DNA of 64,000 nucleotides from Chloroflexota bacterium (GCA_014360755.1 JACIWX010000002.1:395988-459987), one strand, 5' to 3'. Shown: positions 8,518 through 18,739, counted from the first letter of the stretch. The notes: a model not told the origin generated them from the sequence alone. Program-made: numbers and translations.

Positions 8518-11500
8518 ATGAGGGCTAAGGCCCTTGTTGGTGTGGTTACGTTTGGTTTGCTGTTTATCCTTTTATGTGCTGCTACACGTGTTAGTAGCAT
8601 GCCCATTGAATCAGCGTTGGCGGAGGCTAGCCTCCAAAGCTGGGATAACTTTCAACCCAGTGGTTGGATCAGCACGACTTTGGTGACCTGCACGATTGAG
8701 GTGTACAACGAGGACGGTTTTCTTGAGGAGGCTGAGTATCAGTACAGAATAGGCGACGATTGGAGCGACTGGACTGCAGAAAATTTACTGCTCGAGCCAT
8801 TGGATACCACTACGTATCGTTTCATTGTTTCAGACTTGTCTTTCCCCCATTCAACAGCCGAAGATCAAAATCAAATCCGGTTCCGTATCAAATCCTCTCT
8901 TGACGAATGGTTAGAGAGCGATGCCTACATAATACGCGTAGATGTCATTGCCCCCGACTCGAGTGTGGATGTGGCTCCTTGCTACAGTTCCACGCTGGAG
9001 ATCAGCGGCATGGCGCATGATTCTGGCTCCGGTGTCCGCCTCGTTGAGGTTTCCTTGCAACGTGCATCGGACTCTTGGTATTACGACGGCGTTTCCTGGA
9101 CGCCAGTGCTCAGTTGGATACCTGCTTTCGGTACCACGACTTGGACATTGCCATTTACGCCAACGGTGGAAACTGTGTATACCGCCACCTCCAGAGCTGT
9201 GGACAATGCGGGCAATGTGCAAAGCATACCGGTGCATAGTTTGTTCCTTTACGATGCAACTCCGCCACAGTCTGTAGTAACTACAACTGGTTGCTTCAGT
9301 ACCTGGTTGGGTATCATAGGAGGTTGGGCGAGTGATGCACTTTCTGGGGTTGATTATGTGCACCTTCGCTTACAAAGGGCTTCGGATCAGTTCTATTACA
9401 ATGGCTCTTCCTGGGAACTGGCTGAGAGTTGGCTTGTGGTCTCTGGGACAACTACCTGGTCATTGCCCTTTACACCAACGGTGGAGACAGTGTATACGGT
9501 TACTACAAAGGCTGTAGACAATTGTGGTAACGTGCAAAGTGCCTTGGGTACGAGCACATTCACCTATGACCTCACCCCCCCTCAAACAATGGTGACAACG
9601 ACGGGTTGCTTCAATACCTGGCCGGGACTGATACAAGGATCAGCCAGTGATTTGGTTTCCGGAGTTTCTGGCGTGCAGGTTAGGTTACAGCGAGCCGTAG
9701 ATGGTTTCTATTACGATGGCATCTCTTGGACTCCTATTCCCGCTTGGATCACTGCCACTGGGACAACGAACTGGTCATTGCCTTTTACGCCAACGGTGGA
9801 GACGGTGTATACGGTTACCTCAAGGGCGATGGACCATTGTGGCAACGTGCAACACGAACCCAATACGGGAGTATTTACCTATGACACGACTCCTCCTGAG
9901 TCCGCTGTGGCTACCGTTGGATACTTTAAGACGTGGGCTGGGGTGATTGAGGGCATAGCCCATGATGACGTGTCCGGGGTTTCCAATGTACAAGTGAGGG
10001 TGCAAAGGTCGCTGGATCGCTTCTATTATGATGGCGCTTCCTGGGTACCGAGCGAAAGATGGATTACAGCAACGGGAACCATCACCTGGACAGTGCCCTT
10101 TACGCCGACAGTAGAAGCAGTATACACGGTTACGAGCCGAGCGGCGGATTTCTGTGGCAATGTGCAGACTGTCCTTGGCATGGGCACTTTCGTATACGAT
10201 ATTACGCCGCCATCCTCGCCTTTTAACATTGCTGTTCAACCTTCGGTCTGGACACCGGTAAATTCTTTCACGGTAACTTGGGAATGCCCGGCTGACCTTT
10301 CGGGAATTAGGGCAGTGCACTACAAATGGAATGCTGCACCAGTGAGCAATACGGATGAATCACCGGGGTCTCCCGTGCTGGTTGATGAAGGGGTTCGGAG
10401 CATCCAGGGGTTAGCCGTTCCGACGCAGGGTGCGCATCAACTTTTCATTTGGCTGGAGGATAGGGCGGGCAACGTCAACTTCCAAACCCGCAATGCCACT
10501 ACGGTAGGGGCATTCAAATGGGATGCCCAGCCCCCTGCTACTACGGTTGTCAGCGTGGACGGAAGGCAGGGATGTGACGGGTGGTATGTTTCGGCAGTGC
10601 AGGTCAATCTTTCGGCTGCGGATGTGAACCCAGATCCGGGTACGATCAATGCGACTTCTGGTATCAGCGCGACATTTTGGCGTAAAGATGGCAACAGTTG
10701 GCAACCGGTGATTGGATCTGGTTTCCAGATCACAGAGCAAGGAGTTCACACTGTCGAATACTATTCGGTGGATGTCGCTGGCAATGCAGAAGCACCCCAG
10801 GTGGTTACTCCTACGCTCAAGATAGATACGATGCCGCCGACCACGAATCCGCCCCTTTACACGGGTACCCTGGGCCGCGAGGGTTGGTATGTATCGCCAG
10901 TTTCTGTAACCCTGAATGCGATAGATGCTACTTCAGGCGTCTCTGTTACTTGCTATCAGGTAGATACAGATACTTTACAAATGGGGAATTCATTCCTTGT
11001 GGCTGCTGATGGCATACATACTATTCGTTACTACTCGATTGACATGGCGTGCAACCAGGAAGCAGTGCAAACGGCAACGCTCAAGATAGACAGGACTTAC
11101 CCCAGTACTTTCTATCAGCTTGAGGGTATTCACGGTGACAACGGCTGGTTTCTTGCCTCTCCAGTGACGGTAACTTTGCTGGCCAATGATGTGGTTACAG
11201 GTGTAGAGTCTTCCGGAGTGGACAAGCTGTACTATCGTATAGACAGCGGGTCCTGGCAAATCAAAGGGGCAACCACATCTTTTACTGTTACACTCCCCGC
11301 CGGGCAGAGCGAGGGCATGCGCACAGTTACGTACTATGCAACTGATCGGGCGGGAAACGTGGAGCCAACGCGTACGCTGACCATTGGCATCGATTTCCAA
11401 CCGCCATTGGCTATTCCTTTCGCTCCTTATCCTGTGCCCAGTGGGTGGACCAATATCAACTGTTTTGATATCCGCTGGTTTGTGAACCCCTATGATTTTT

Positions 11501-13491
11501 CGGGTATCGGAGGAGCTTACTATAGTTTTCGGGTGCCTGTTTCTTCGACCGATGGAATCCTTGTCTTGGGTGACAACCTGATGTCTATACCGTGTGTGCA
11601 AGTGCCTGATGAGCTTGGAGATGGCTTGCGTAACGTGTATGTGTGGTTACGAGACAAAGCGGGCAATAGCGATCATCGCACCAGGCACGCGGTTACTTTG
11701 GCACTGGATCGGACTCCCCCTCAGTTGAGCACAGTGGTCACGGGCAATCTTTGTGGCACAGCGGGGTGGTACAATTCTCCCATTACCGTTACTTTTGTAG
11801 CAACGGATGCCCTTTCTGGTATGGCTACGGGAGTAATCAGTTATCAAGTCAATGGCGGGGGTTGGATACAAGGCAATCGGTACTACGAGTCTCGCGATGG
11901 ACGCTATGTGATTGAAAGCAGAGCCAGAGATAGCGCGGGCAATCATAGCGATATCTTGGTTGCAACGATCAAAGTAGATCGGACAGCGCCAGATGCACCA
12001 GCACCCATTTGGGTTGAACCGGGTGATTGGTCCAATGAAAACTCATTTGTGATTCGGTGGGTGAATCCTTGGGATTTGTCCGGGTTGTCAGGCGTATATT
12101 ACAAACAAAGAAGCCCGCCCGTGTCTTCTACGGATGGTATCTTTGTGGATGGCCTCCAGAGTTCGCTCACTATCTCTGCTACTGAGGAAGGCGTGATACC
12201 TGTTTATGTCTGGCTCGTAGACAAGGCTTGCAACACTGACCATCAGAAGCGGGCCATGGTTACACTGAAATATGATCGAACACCACCCACCACCACTTTC
12301 ACGGTGGATGGCGTTGCCGGTAGGGAAGGTTGGTACACTTCGGATGTGCAAATCACCTTGAATTGCACAGACAATCACTCTGGGTGCGGACAAGGGAATA
12401 CTTACTATCGCATTGGTGATGGGCCATGGCGCACTGGGAATTCTTTTGTCATAGAGGCTGAAGGGATCACTACCTTCTCGTACTATTCTGTGGACATCGC
12501 TGGTAATACAGAACTTGCACGCACGGGGTCTGTCAAAATTGACCGTACTCCGCCTTCTTCTTATGCCTATGCTGATCGCTACAGCCCATCTCCCTCCTTC
12601 ACCGTACGTTGGGATGGCAGTGATGCGGTATCAGGTATCGCGTACTTTGATGTACAATATAAGGAGGGGGCGGGGGGTGCCTGGCAGGATTGGGCCACTT
12701 TCTTGGATCCCTTGCAACGTTCCAAATTGTTTACAGGTGTGCGGGGAATAACCTATTATTTTCGCACCAGAGCCACGGATAGGGCAGGTAATATGGAAGC
12801 CTATCCAGTCTTCCCTGATACGTATGTCTCTGTTGATCCGTTGCTCAACGGCGATTTCGAGCGCGACATTGCAGGTGAGTGGGAGAGCTGGGCTATCGGT
12901 GCATGTCCACCCACGCGGATTTATACGCGGTCGTACAGTGGTGGCAACACATACGCGGTCGTACTTGGTTGCCCTGATCAGATGAGTGCGCCTTTTGGCG
13001 TATCCATGATTTGTCAAACTATCAGCGTGCCCTCTGCTCAGAACATGCCTGCTCCCCAGTTGCTTTTCCGTTATCGCATTTTCACTTATGATGTATTGCA
13101 GGGGCCAAAAACCGGAAGGTTCTATGATTCCTTTAACGTAGGTTTATGGCGTACGGGTGAGATTTCTCCCACCTATGTTTTTACGGATGGGAATAAAGGA
13201 CCGACCTATGGTACATTGCTGGATTTGGGGTGGCGAGAGGGGGCTATAGATCTTCGCGCGTATGCGGGACAAACGCTGAAAGTTTGTCTTGCTAATGAAA
13301 CCAGGGTAGATACAGCCTATAACACCTGGACCATCGTAGATGACACGCGTGTGGTCAACCTAGAATACAAGCTCAGTTTACCTCTCATACAGCGGGCGTT
13401 TTCTCTGTCTGAGTTGGCAGCGAAAGCAGGGAAGAATTTGGCGCGTCCGGAGGAGCAAGAGAGACACGGGTTGCCGCTGGATGAGCGTTAG
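8518..13491 (+). CDS. Giant secreted repeat protein with Ig/OmpL47-like domains
   Basis: A 1657-residue exported protein of unknown function. A signal peptide opens it (MRAKALVGVV, then a hydrophobic stretch to about residue 25), which fixes the start at 8518; a frame to 8446 only adds a hydrophilic leader. Residues about 144-562 are four copies of a 105-residue beta domain. From about 565 to 1440 come Ig-like and OmpL47-like domains, with motifs such as EYYSVDVAGNAE and RYYSIDMACN, and three blocks of the type W(S/T)N-x-N-x-F-x-IRW with PVSSTDG. The last 200 residues form a jelly-roll-like domain. Near the C-terminus is KLSLPLIQR followed by a hydrophilic tail; LPLI/LPLV motifs recur at the C-termini of Chloroflexota secreted proteins. 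Probably a surface or adhesion protein. Confidence 0.8.
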   Translation: MRAKALVGVVTFGLLFILLCAATRVSSMPIESALAEASLQSWDNFQPSGWISTTLVTCTIEVYNEDGFLEEAEYQYRIGDDWSDWTAENLLLEPLDTTTYRFIVSDLSFPHSTAEDQNQIRFRIKSSLDEWLESDAYIIRVDVIAPDSSVDVAPCYSSTLEISGMAHDSGSGVRLVEVSLQRASDSWYYDGVSWTPVLSWIPAFGTTTWTLPFTPTVETVYTATSRAVDNAGNVQSIPVHSLFLYDATPPQSVVTTTGCFSTWLGIIGGWASDALSGVDYVHLRLQRASDQFYYNGSSWELAESWLVVSGTTTWSLPFTPTVETVYTVTTKAVDNCGNVQSALGTSTFTYDLTPPQTMVTTTGCFNTWPGLIQGSASDLVSGVSGVQVRLQRAVDGFYYDGISWTPIPAWITATGTTNWSLPFTPTVETVYTVTSRAMDHCGNVQHEPNTGVFTYDTTPPESAVATVGYFKTWAGVIEGIAHDDVSGVSNVQVRVQRSLDRFYYDGASWVPSERWITATGTITWTVPFTPTVEAVYTVTSRAADFCGNVQTVLGMGTFVYDITPPSSPFNIAVQPSVWTPVNSFTVTWECPADLSGIRAVHYKWNAAPVSNTDESPGSPVLVDEGVRSIQGLAVPTQGAHQLFIWLEDRAGNVNFQTRNATTVGAFKWDAQPPATTVVSVDGRQGCDGWYVSAVQVNLSAADVNPDPGTINATSGISATFWRKDGNSWQPVIGSGFQITEQGVHTVEYYSVDVAGNAEAPQVVTPTLKIDTMPPTTNPPLYTGTLGREGWYVSPVSVTLNAIDATSGVSVTCYQVDTDTLQMGNSFLVAADGIHTIRYYSIDMACNQEAVQTATLKIDRTYPSTFYQLEGIHGDNGWFLASPVTVTLLANDVVTGVESSGVDKLYYRIDSGSWQIKGATTSFTVTLPAGQSEGMRTVTYYATDRAGNVEPTRTLTIGIDFQPPLAIPFAPYPVPSGWTNINCFDIRWFVNPYDFSGIGGAYYSFRVPVSSTDGILVLGDNLMSIPCVQVPDELGDGLRNVYVWLRDKAGNSDHRTRHAVTLALDRTPPQLSTVVTGNLCGTAGWYNSPITVTFVATDALSGMATGVISYQVNGGGWIQGNRYYESRDGRYVIESRARDSAGNHSDILVATIKVDRTAPDAPAPIWVEPGDWSNENSFVIRWVNPWDLSGLSGVYYKQRSPPVSSTDGIFVDGLQSSLTISATEEGVIPVYVWLVDKACNTDHQKRAMVTLKYDRTPPTTTFTVDGVAGREGWYTSDVQITLNCTDNHSGCGQGNTYYRIGDGPWRTGNSFVIEAEGITTFSYYSVDIAGNTELARTGSVKIDRTPPSSYAYADRYSPSPSFTVRWDGSDAVSGIAYFDVQYKEGAGGAWQDWATFLDPLQRSKLFTGVRGITYYFRTRATDRAGNMEAYPVFPDTYVSVDPLLNGDFERDIAGEWESWAIGACPPTRIYTRSYSGGNTYAVVLGCPDQMSAPFGVSMICQTISVPSAQNMPAPQLLFRYRIFTYDVLQGPKTGRFYDSFNVGLWRTGEISPTYVFTDGNKGPTYGTLLDLGWREGAIDLRAYAGQTLKVCLANETRVDTAYNTWTIVDDTRVVNLEYKLSLPLIQRAFSLSELAAKAGKNLARPEEQERHGLPLDER
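8947..10203 (+). repeat. Four tandem copies of a 315-bp coding repeat
   Basis: Units begin near 8947, 9259, 9574 and 9889. The conserved LPFTPTVE(T/A)VYT coding block starts at about 9151, 9466, 9781 and 10096, an exact 315-bp (105-codon) period. Each unit has a TPP-type start, QRA or QRS, FYYDG or WYYDG, then a DNAGNVQ-like end. The first unit is the most diverged and is one codon shorter at its start. Confidence 0.85.
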
Positions 13492-13515
13492 GTTGCCGAG
13501 AGCAGGGAGAGGATT

Positions 13516-14934
13516 GTGCCTGAGGATATAAAGGACACAAGTACAAATGAGGTTCAGCTTTCCAACGCGGATGCTTTGTATGCCGAAGGTATGGCTCATT
13601 ACCGCCGGCGGGAGTGGGAGAAGGCTAGGGACTGTTTTATTCGCCTGAAAGCGATTGCGCCTGACCGGCGGAATGTGGATGCGCTTTTAAGTGAAGTGGA
13701 TTTGTTCATCCAGTTGCAGGAAATGCAGCCAGAGCGCCGCGGGACAACGCCATCTGCAGGCAGGTCGGAAACTCGTACGGCAGAGGCCCCTTCGCGTAGT
13801 ACACCAGCTCTGCCTCGAGAGCGGCGCAAGGCTAGGTGGCCAGCTTTGCTGCTCCTCTTGGCGATGCTGCTCATCGTTTTCTCCGCACTCTATGCCACAG
13901 GAATGCTAGATCCGCTCATCAATAGCCAACGTCAAACTCGAGTTCAAAGTTTGGTGAATCAGGGGCGTGCTGCGTTGAACGTTGGGGATTATGATCGTGC
14001 TGTGGCTGCTTTTGGAGAAGCCCTAGCCTTGGCTCCCAATAATGAAGAGGTGCAAACCTGGTATGCCAAAGCGCAGAGATTTCAGCAAATGAATTACCTG
14101 TATACCCAGGCGGAGTCAGACATTGCGGCTGAAAATTGGGACGGCGCTTTGGAAAAGTTGGAAAAAGTGATGGCACTTGACCCCACGTTCAAAGATACCC
14201 GTGCAAAGATTGACTTTATCAAAAGCCAGCAGACTTTGGATGCGCGCCTTGCTGAAGCCAAACGCTATTTTGAGCAAGGTAACTGGACGGAAGTGATTGA
14301 TATCCTCGAACAGTTACGCGAGACGGCGCCAGACTTTAAGGCGAGCGAGGTGCAGCAAACCCTATTCTATGCCTATTTTCGGAATGGGGTTGAACTATTA
14401 TCTAGAGCGGGCGACTCTCTGGATTTGATGGGGCAGGCGATTCAGAGTTTCGACCGTGCGCTGCTGATTTTCCCTAATGACAAGACTGCTCTTACTGAAA
14501 GACGGCTGGCAGATCTCTATCGCCAAGGTTATCTGTTCTTCAATCAAAAGAATTGGCCCCAGGCTGTGCTTGTCTTACAGCAGATCTTCAGTGCGCGTCC
14601 GAGTTATATGGATGGCAGAGTAACAAGCATGTTGTGTACTTCATACTTGCACTTGGGGGATGCCTACCAAGCGGCTGGGGATCTGGAACAGGCTTTGCAG
14701 CAATATCGAAACGTGTTGGCTATCGAGGGTTGTGACCATGTAGAAGCGGCGATGAAAGAGCGGGAGGTGTATCTAGCCCTTTATCCGCCAACGCCGACTC
14801 CAACCAGAACGCGAACGCCAACACGCACTCCACAACCGACGCCCACTTTTACTGCTACCCCCACGCCACCACCGCCTCCATCGCCACCATCGCATCCTGT
14901 TGCCCCTACAGCGACTCCGATCATCCATGATTAA
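13516..14934 (+). CDS. Membrane-anchored TPR protein with Thr-Pro-rich tail
   Basis: A 472-residue protein starting at a GTG with AGAGGAT upstream, 24 bp after the surface-protein gene. The N-terminal cytoplasmic part (about 1-115) holds one or two TPR-like helix pairs (ALYAEGMAHYRRREWEKARD). One transmembrane segment follows (about 116-136, WPALLLLLAMLLIVFSALYA). The outer part has several TPRs, for example ALNVGDYDRAVAAFGEALAL and YFEQGNWTEVIDILEQL, to about residue 415. It ends in a Pro/Thr-rich tail with PTPTPTRTRTPTRTPQ and a proline run. TPR domains bind other proteins; the partners are unknown. It is probably cotranscribed with the neighbouring surface protein. Confidence 0.8.
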   Translation: MPEDIKDTSTNEVQLSNADALYAEGMAHYRRREWEKARDCFIRLKAIAPDRRNVDALLSEVDLFIQLQEMQPERRGTTPSAGRSETRTAEAPSRSTPALPRERRKARWPALLLLLAMLLIVFSALYATGMLDPLINSQRQTRVQSLVNQGRAALNVGDYDRAVAAFGEALALAPNNEEVQTWYAKAQRFQQMNYLYTQAESDIAAENWDGALEKLEKVMALDPTFKDTRAKIDFIKSQQTLDARLAEAKRYFEQGNWTEVIDILEQLRETAPDFKASEVQQTLFYAYFRNGVELLSRAGDSLDLMGQAIQSFDRALLIFPNDKTALTERRLADLYRQGYLFFNQKNWPQAVLVLQQIFSARPSYMDGRVTSMLCTSYLHLGDAYQAAGDLEQALQQYRNVLAIEGCDHVEAAMKEREVYLALYPPTPTPTRTRTPTRTPQPTPTFTATPTPPPPPSPPSHPVAPTATPIIHD

Positions 14935-14955
14935 TGAGATTGGAAAAGGAAGTGA

Positions 14956-16380
14956 GTGTTCGCTCCTTTGCTAGACAAGGAAGGCGCTAGAAGTTATCTG
15001 CATGGGCTTGGGACAAACAAAGTGGCACAAATGGTGCTCGCTCTTTTCTGTTTTGCGTTGCCCATTGTCTTCCTGCCAGCAGCATGGCACGAAAGCGGAG
15101 TGAACCTGTGGCTCCGCGCCGGACTGCCCAAATCTGTCGTCAAAGAGGTTTGGCTTCCTCAGAGCATCCTTGCAGTGCGCTATGTGTTGCTGGCTGATAA
15201 AGGAGTATATCGCAGCACAGACAATGGCATCACTTGGTTGGCTCTGAACGATGGTTTGCCATCCAGGCAATCTGCGGCCATTCACGTACAAACCCTTGCG
15301 GTCGATGCTACGAATCCTTTTGTTGCCTATGCTGGCATGGGTGGTGTGGGTAGCCGAGATAGTTCGCTCAGTGCAGGGTTGTATATGCTGGACGAGGCAG
15401 GGGATGCTTGGTTGCCTGCAGGCAGGGTGATGGCTGGTCAGGAGGTGTGGAAAATCGCGCTTTTATCAATGCAGGAAGAGGGAATCAACGTAGTTTGCGC
15501 GGTGGCCAGTGAGGGAATTTATTGCCACGCTAGGGAGGACCAATCCTGGGTGCGCCTTAATCCCCCTGCGGTAGAAGTAAACAAAATTTTGTCCCTTGCC
15601 ATGCGCCCGGGCAATCCATATGCAATCTATGTGGGGACCGATGGACAGGGTTTGTACGTGACGGAAGACGAAGGACGTTCCTGGAGTGAACTGACCCAAG
15701 AACTGGGTAGTCTTCATATTTATGACATCGCCATCTCAAAAGAACAACCTCGCCTTATGTATGTCGCTACAGAAGATGGAGTGTACCGATCTACAGATGC
15801 AGGTCTGACATGGACAAAGTTGGGGCTGGTGACACGGGGCAGACGGGTCAACACAATAGCCTTGCATCCTGACGCTGAGGATGTGTTATTCGTGGGTTTG
15901 CAATATGGGGCAGCCTATTACACCATGGATGGTGGTCTGAACTGGAGTCCCATGAAAAGAGGACTAGGGGATATTACCATTTTGTGGCTCGCAGTTGATC
16001 CCCAGAATACTTCAATCCTTTGGGCGGGCACAACGGATGGCATTTGGCGCTATGTGTTTGGAATGCCTGTCTCTGAACCGGCGACTCCTGTGATGCCTAG
16101 TGCAACGCCTGTGCTCGAACGTACCCTGACACCGACTGCGTCGCCCACTTTGACTCCCACGTCTACCGGAACGCCCACGCCTACCGCTACAATGATGCCA
16201 ACGCCAACTTTTACTGCCAGTCCAACTGCTACGTATACCAGACAGCCCACGCCAACTCGCACTTTTACTCCCATGCCAACCTTTACTGCGACAATGGAGC
16301 CCACGTCACCTCCACCACCCCCACCTCCGCCTCCACCTAAGACCCCTCCTCCGCCTACGGAGACTCCTGTACTACGATGA
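14956..16380 (+). CDS. Exported BNR-repeat beta-propeller protein with Thr-Pro-rich tail
   Basis: A 474-residue protein with an N-terminal hydrophobic segment (about residues 23-40) acting as signal or anchor. It is followed by BNR/sialidase-type repeats with the S-x-D-x-G-x-(T/S)-W pattern: YRSTDNGITW, YVTEDEGRSW, YRSTDAGLTW and YTMDGGLNW. This is the fold of sortilin-like and Ycf48-like propellers, probably a binding platform; I see nothing to support sialidase activity. The C-terminus (about 375-474) is almost only Thr, Pro, Ala and Ser and ends in a polyproline run, a likely wall spacer and possible O-glycosylation site. The GTG start has AAGGA upstream. Confidence 0.78.
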   Translation: MFAPLLDKEGARSYLHGLGTNKVAQMVLALFCFALPIVFLPAAWHESGVNLWLRAGLPKSVVKEVWLPQSILAVRYVLLADKGVYRSTDNGITWLALNDGLPSRQSAAIHVQTLAVDATNPFVAYAGMGGVGSRDSSLSAGLYMLDEAGDAWLPAGRVMAGQEVWKIALLSMQEEGINVVCAVASEGIYCHAREDQSWVRLNPPAVEVNKILSLAMRPGNPYAIYVGTDGQGLYVTEDEGRSWSELTQELGSLHIYDIAISKEQPRLMYVATEDGVYRSTDAGLTWTKLGLVTRGRRVNTIALHPDAEDVLFVGLQYGAAYYTMDGGLNWSPMKRGLGDITILWLAVDPQNTSILWAGTTDGIWRYVFGMPVSEPATPVMPSATPVLERTLTPTASPTLTPTSTGTPTPTATMMPTPTFTASPTATYTRQPTPTRTFTPMPTFTATMEPTSPPPPPPPPPPKTPPPPTETPVLR

Positions 16381-16392
16381 GCAGGGACGGGT

Positions 16393-18729
16393 ATGATGGT
16401 TAGCAAGATGGTTTCGCACTTGGATGACCGCACTGACTACCTGGACATGGTCTGGCAGAACGAACGCTGGGCAGGGCTCGTTCTCAAATGGGCGCTGTTA
16501 GCAATTGGACTGTTTGGTACCAGTTTCTGGGAGAAATATCGCATTTTCCCGTGGCTGGCCATCGGTTTTTTATGCTATGCATTATTGAATCTAATTTTTA
16601 CGTATCAGCTTGCATTTCGCACCGATATAGCGAGATATCGAGGGCGTGATTTCTATTTCTTTTCCTATGCGGTGGACATTGCTTTTGCCAGCATAGTTAT
16701 TTACTATAGCAATGCTGCTGTTAGTGAACTGTACTTCTTATATGCGTTGTTGGCGTTCAAGAGCATCCTCTACTATCCTGCTTGGCATGAGACATTGCTT
16801 TTCCCTGTTGTTTTGGGCCCTCTTTACACATTCCTTCTTCGTCTTTCTACGGATACGTGGTCATTCTTAACTGAAGCTGTTTTCCTCCAACGCTATGTCT
16901 TGCTCTGTGGCAGTATATTGATTGCCATCTATTTGAGTTGGTGGAATGAGCGCAGTTATTTGTCGCAGTTAAGTTTGCGACGTAGCCTCGCTGAACGCAC
17001 TTCAGAGTTGGATAACAAGACACGTGCTATGCAACAAATGGCCACCAGTCTTGGGAATCGTGTGCTTGAACTACGTACCCTTCAAGAGGGGATCAAGGCA
17101 ATCAATTCGGCACTGGCATTAGAGGATGTGCTGCGGCTTATTGTGGCAAACGCTTCTCAAGTGCTGGAGGGCGCTCGCTGCTCTGTGGCGCTTCTGGATG
17201 AGGAGCAAGACCAGGTCCTTTCCATGGCAGCCTCGGATGGGATGGTTGGTGTTTGGACTGATGCCCGTTTCGAATTTGTCAAGAGCCTCGTGCAGTGGAT
17301 GGTGCAGAATGACAAATCGTTGCTCATTAATGATGTGCGGCAAGACGAGCGTTTTGCCGACGTGAGCACGTCGTCCATTGTATCGGTGATCAGTGTGCCT
17401 CTCTATTTGGACAATAAAGTTGTGGGGGCGCTCATCGCCACGAGCCCAGATGCCGGTGTCTTTACCGATGAGGATTTGAACCTCCTGAACGCTTTTGCAG
17501 ATCAAGCAGCTGTGGCGGTGAAAAACGCCCGGCTGTATGAGCAACTCGTTGAGGAGCAGAGGCAAACAGAGCGGATTTACCAGCATGTCGAAGAGCGCAG
17601 GAATGAGCTCGAGGCTATCCTGCGCGGCATCGGTGATGGCGTTATTGTGACAGACCCCGAACTGAATTTGTTGCTGATGAATCCAGTGGCTACGCGTATT
17701 TTCCGAGTCAAGTCCGACGTGACCAGCAGTATGCCGTTGGCAAAGGTTATCCCACACCAGGAACTAGCCGCGCTCTTTCAGGATGCTGTGCTGAGCCGAG
17801 GAGAAGCAATTGTGCGCGAGATTTCTCTACCTCTGGTGGGCGATAAGGTTGAAGCAACTTACCAAGCCTTGGCTTCGCCAATCCTCGGCGCAGATGGCAA
17901 GGCACGTGGAGTAGTTACTGTGCTAAGGGACGTCACTAGCCAAAAAGAACTGGAGCGCATGAAATCCAGCTTTTTGTCGGTGGTTTCACATGAACTGAAA
18001 ACGCCCCTCCACTCAATCAAGGGTTTTATAGACATTATTTTGATGGGCAAAACTGGCCCGCTCACGGAGACACAGGTTGATTTCCTGAACACAGTGCGGG
18101 ACCAGACCACTCAATTGCAAAGTCTGATTGATGATCTGCTTGAATTTTCACGCCTTGAGTCAGGTCAAATTAAATTGCGTCTCACCGAGGTCTCGCTAGC
18201 AGCGGTTGCTAAGGCGGTCGTGGATAAGCTAAAGCCTTTGGCTGAGCGAGGCCAGGTACAACTTGTGAATCGCGTTGGACCCGAGATCCCTGTGATCGAG
18301 GCGGACTATATGCGCATCGAACAAGTGTTGACCAACCTCATTGACAATGCGATCAAATTCACTCCGCCCGATGGAGTGGTAACTATTACCGCGAAAGACC
18401 TGGGAACGGAAGTGCAAGTTGCTGTTTCAGATACGGGCATTGGCATCCCAGCGAGCGAGCAAGAACGTATTTTTGAGCGGTTTTATCAGGTAGATAGCGG
18501 CCCGGCTCGGCACTATCGGGGTACCGGTTTGGGTTTGACGATCTGCAAGCACATTGTGGAATACCACCGGGGAAGGATTTGGGTGGAAAGTGAGGTAGGG
18601 AAGGGCAGTACATTCTTCTTCGTTTTACCCAAGCAAATCCGCGCTGAAGAGGGCGAATTGTTGCTCGACTTCTCGAGCTTGCCTAGAAAAGATCAGAGGC
18701 AAAAGCGCTTGCGAGAGCATAAAAAGTAG
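16393..18729 (+). CDS. Membrane sensor histidine kinase with GAF and PAS domains
   Basis: A 778-residue kinase. Residues about 28-185 hold six or so transmembrane segments of a MASE-like sensor region. A coiled stretch (about 195-225) leads to a GAF domain (about 235-385), a second helical linker and a PAS domain (about 410-520). The HisKA domain follows with the phospho-acceptor His533 in VVSHELKTPLHSIKGF. The HATPase domain (about 640-755) has the N box NLIDNAIKF, DTGIGIP and GTGLGLTICKHIVE. It follows the propeller gene by 12 bp in an apparent operon that begins with the response regulator at 7675, so the two are likely partners even though 8 kb of surface-protein genes separate them. Confidence 0.92.
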   Translation: MMVSKMVSHLDDRTDYLDMVWQNERWAGLVLKWALLAIGLFGTSFWEKYRIFPWLAIGFLCYALLNLIFTYQLAFRTDIARYRGRDFYFFSYAVDIAFASIVIYYSNAAVSELYFLYALLAFKSILYYPAWHETLLFPVVLGPLYTFLLRLSTDTWSFLTEAVFLQRYVLLCGSILIAIYLSWWNERSYLSQLSLRRSLAERTSELDNKTRAMQQMATSLGNRVLELRTLQEGIKAINSALALEDVLRLIVANASQVLEGARCSVALLDEEQDQVLSMAASDGMVGVWTDARFEFVKSLVQWMVQNDKSLLINDVRQDERFADVSTSSIVSVISVPLYLDNKVVGALIATSPDAGVFTDEDLNLLNAFADQAAVAVKNARLYEQLVEEQRQTERIYQHVEERRNELEAILRGIGDGVIVTDPELNLLLMNPVATRIFRVKSDVTSSMPLAKVIPHQELAALFQDAVLSRGEAIVREISLPLVGDKVEATYQALASPILGADGKARGVVTVLRDVTSQKELERMKSSFLSVVSHELKTPLHSIKGFIDIILMGKTGPLTETQVDFLNTVRDQTTQLQSLIDDLLEFSRLESGQIKLRLTEVSLAAVAKAVVDKLKPLAERGQVQLVNRVGPEIPVIEADYMRIEQVLTNLIDNAIKFTPPDGVVTITAKDLGTEVQVAVSDTGIGIPASEQERIFERFYQVDSGPARHYRGTGLGLTICKHIVEYHRGRIWVESEVGKGSTFFFVLPKQIRAEEGELLLDFSSLPRKDQRQKRLREHKK

Positions 18730-18739
18730 TATTCTTCGG

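Noticed and set aside
16050-16433. Minus-strand open frame rich in Val and Gly
   Set aside because: It is antisense to the Thr-Pro-rich tail of the propeller gene; the repeats create open frames by composition.
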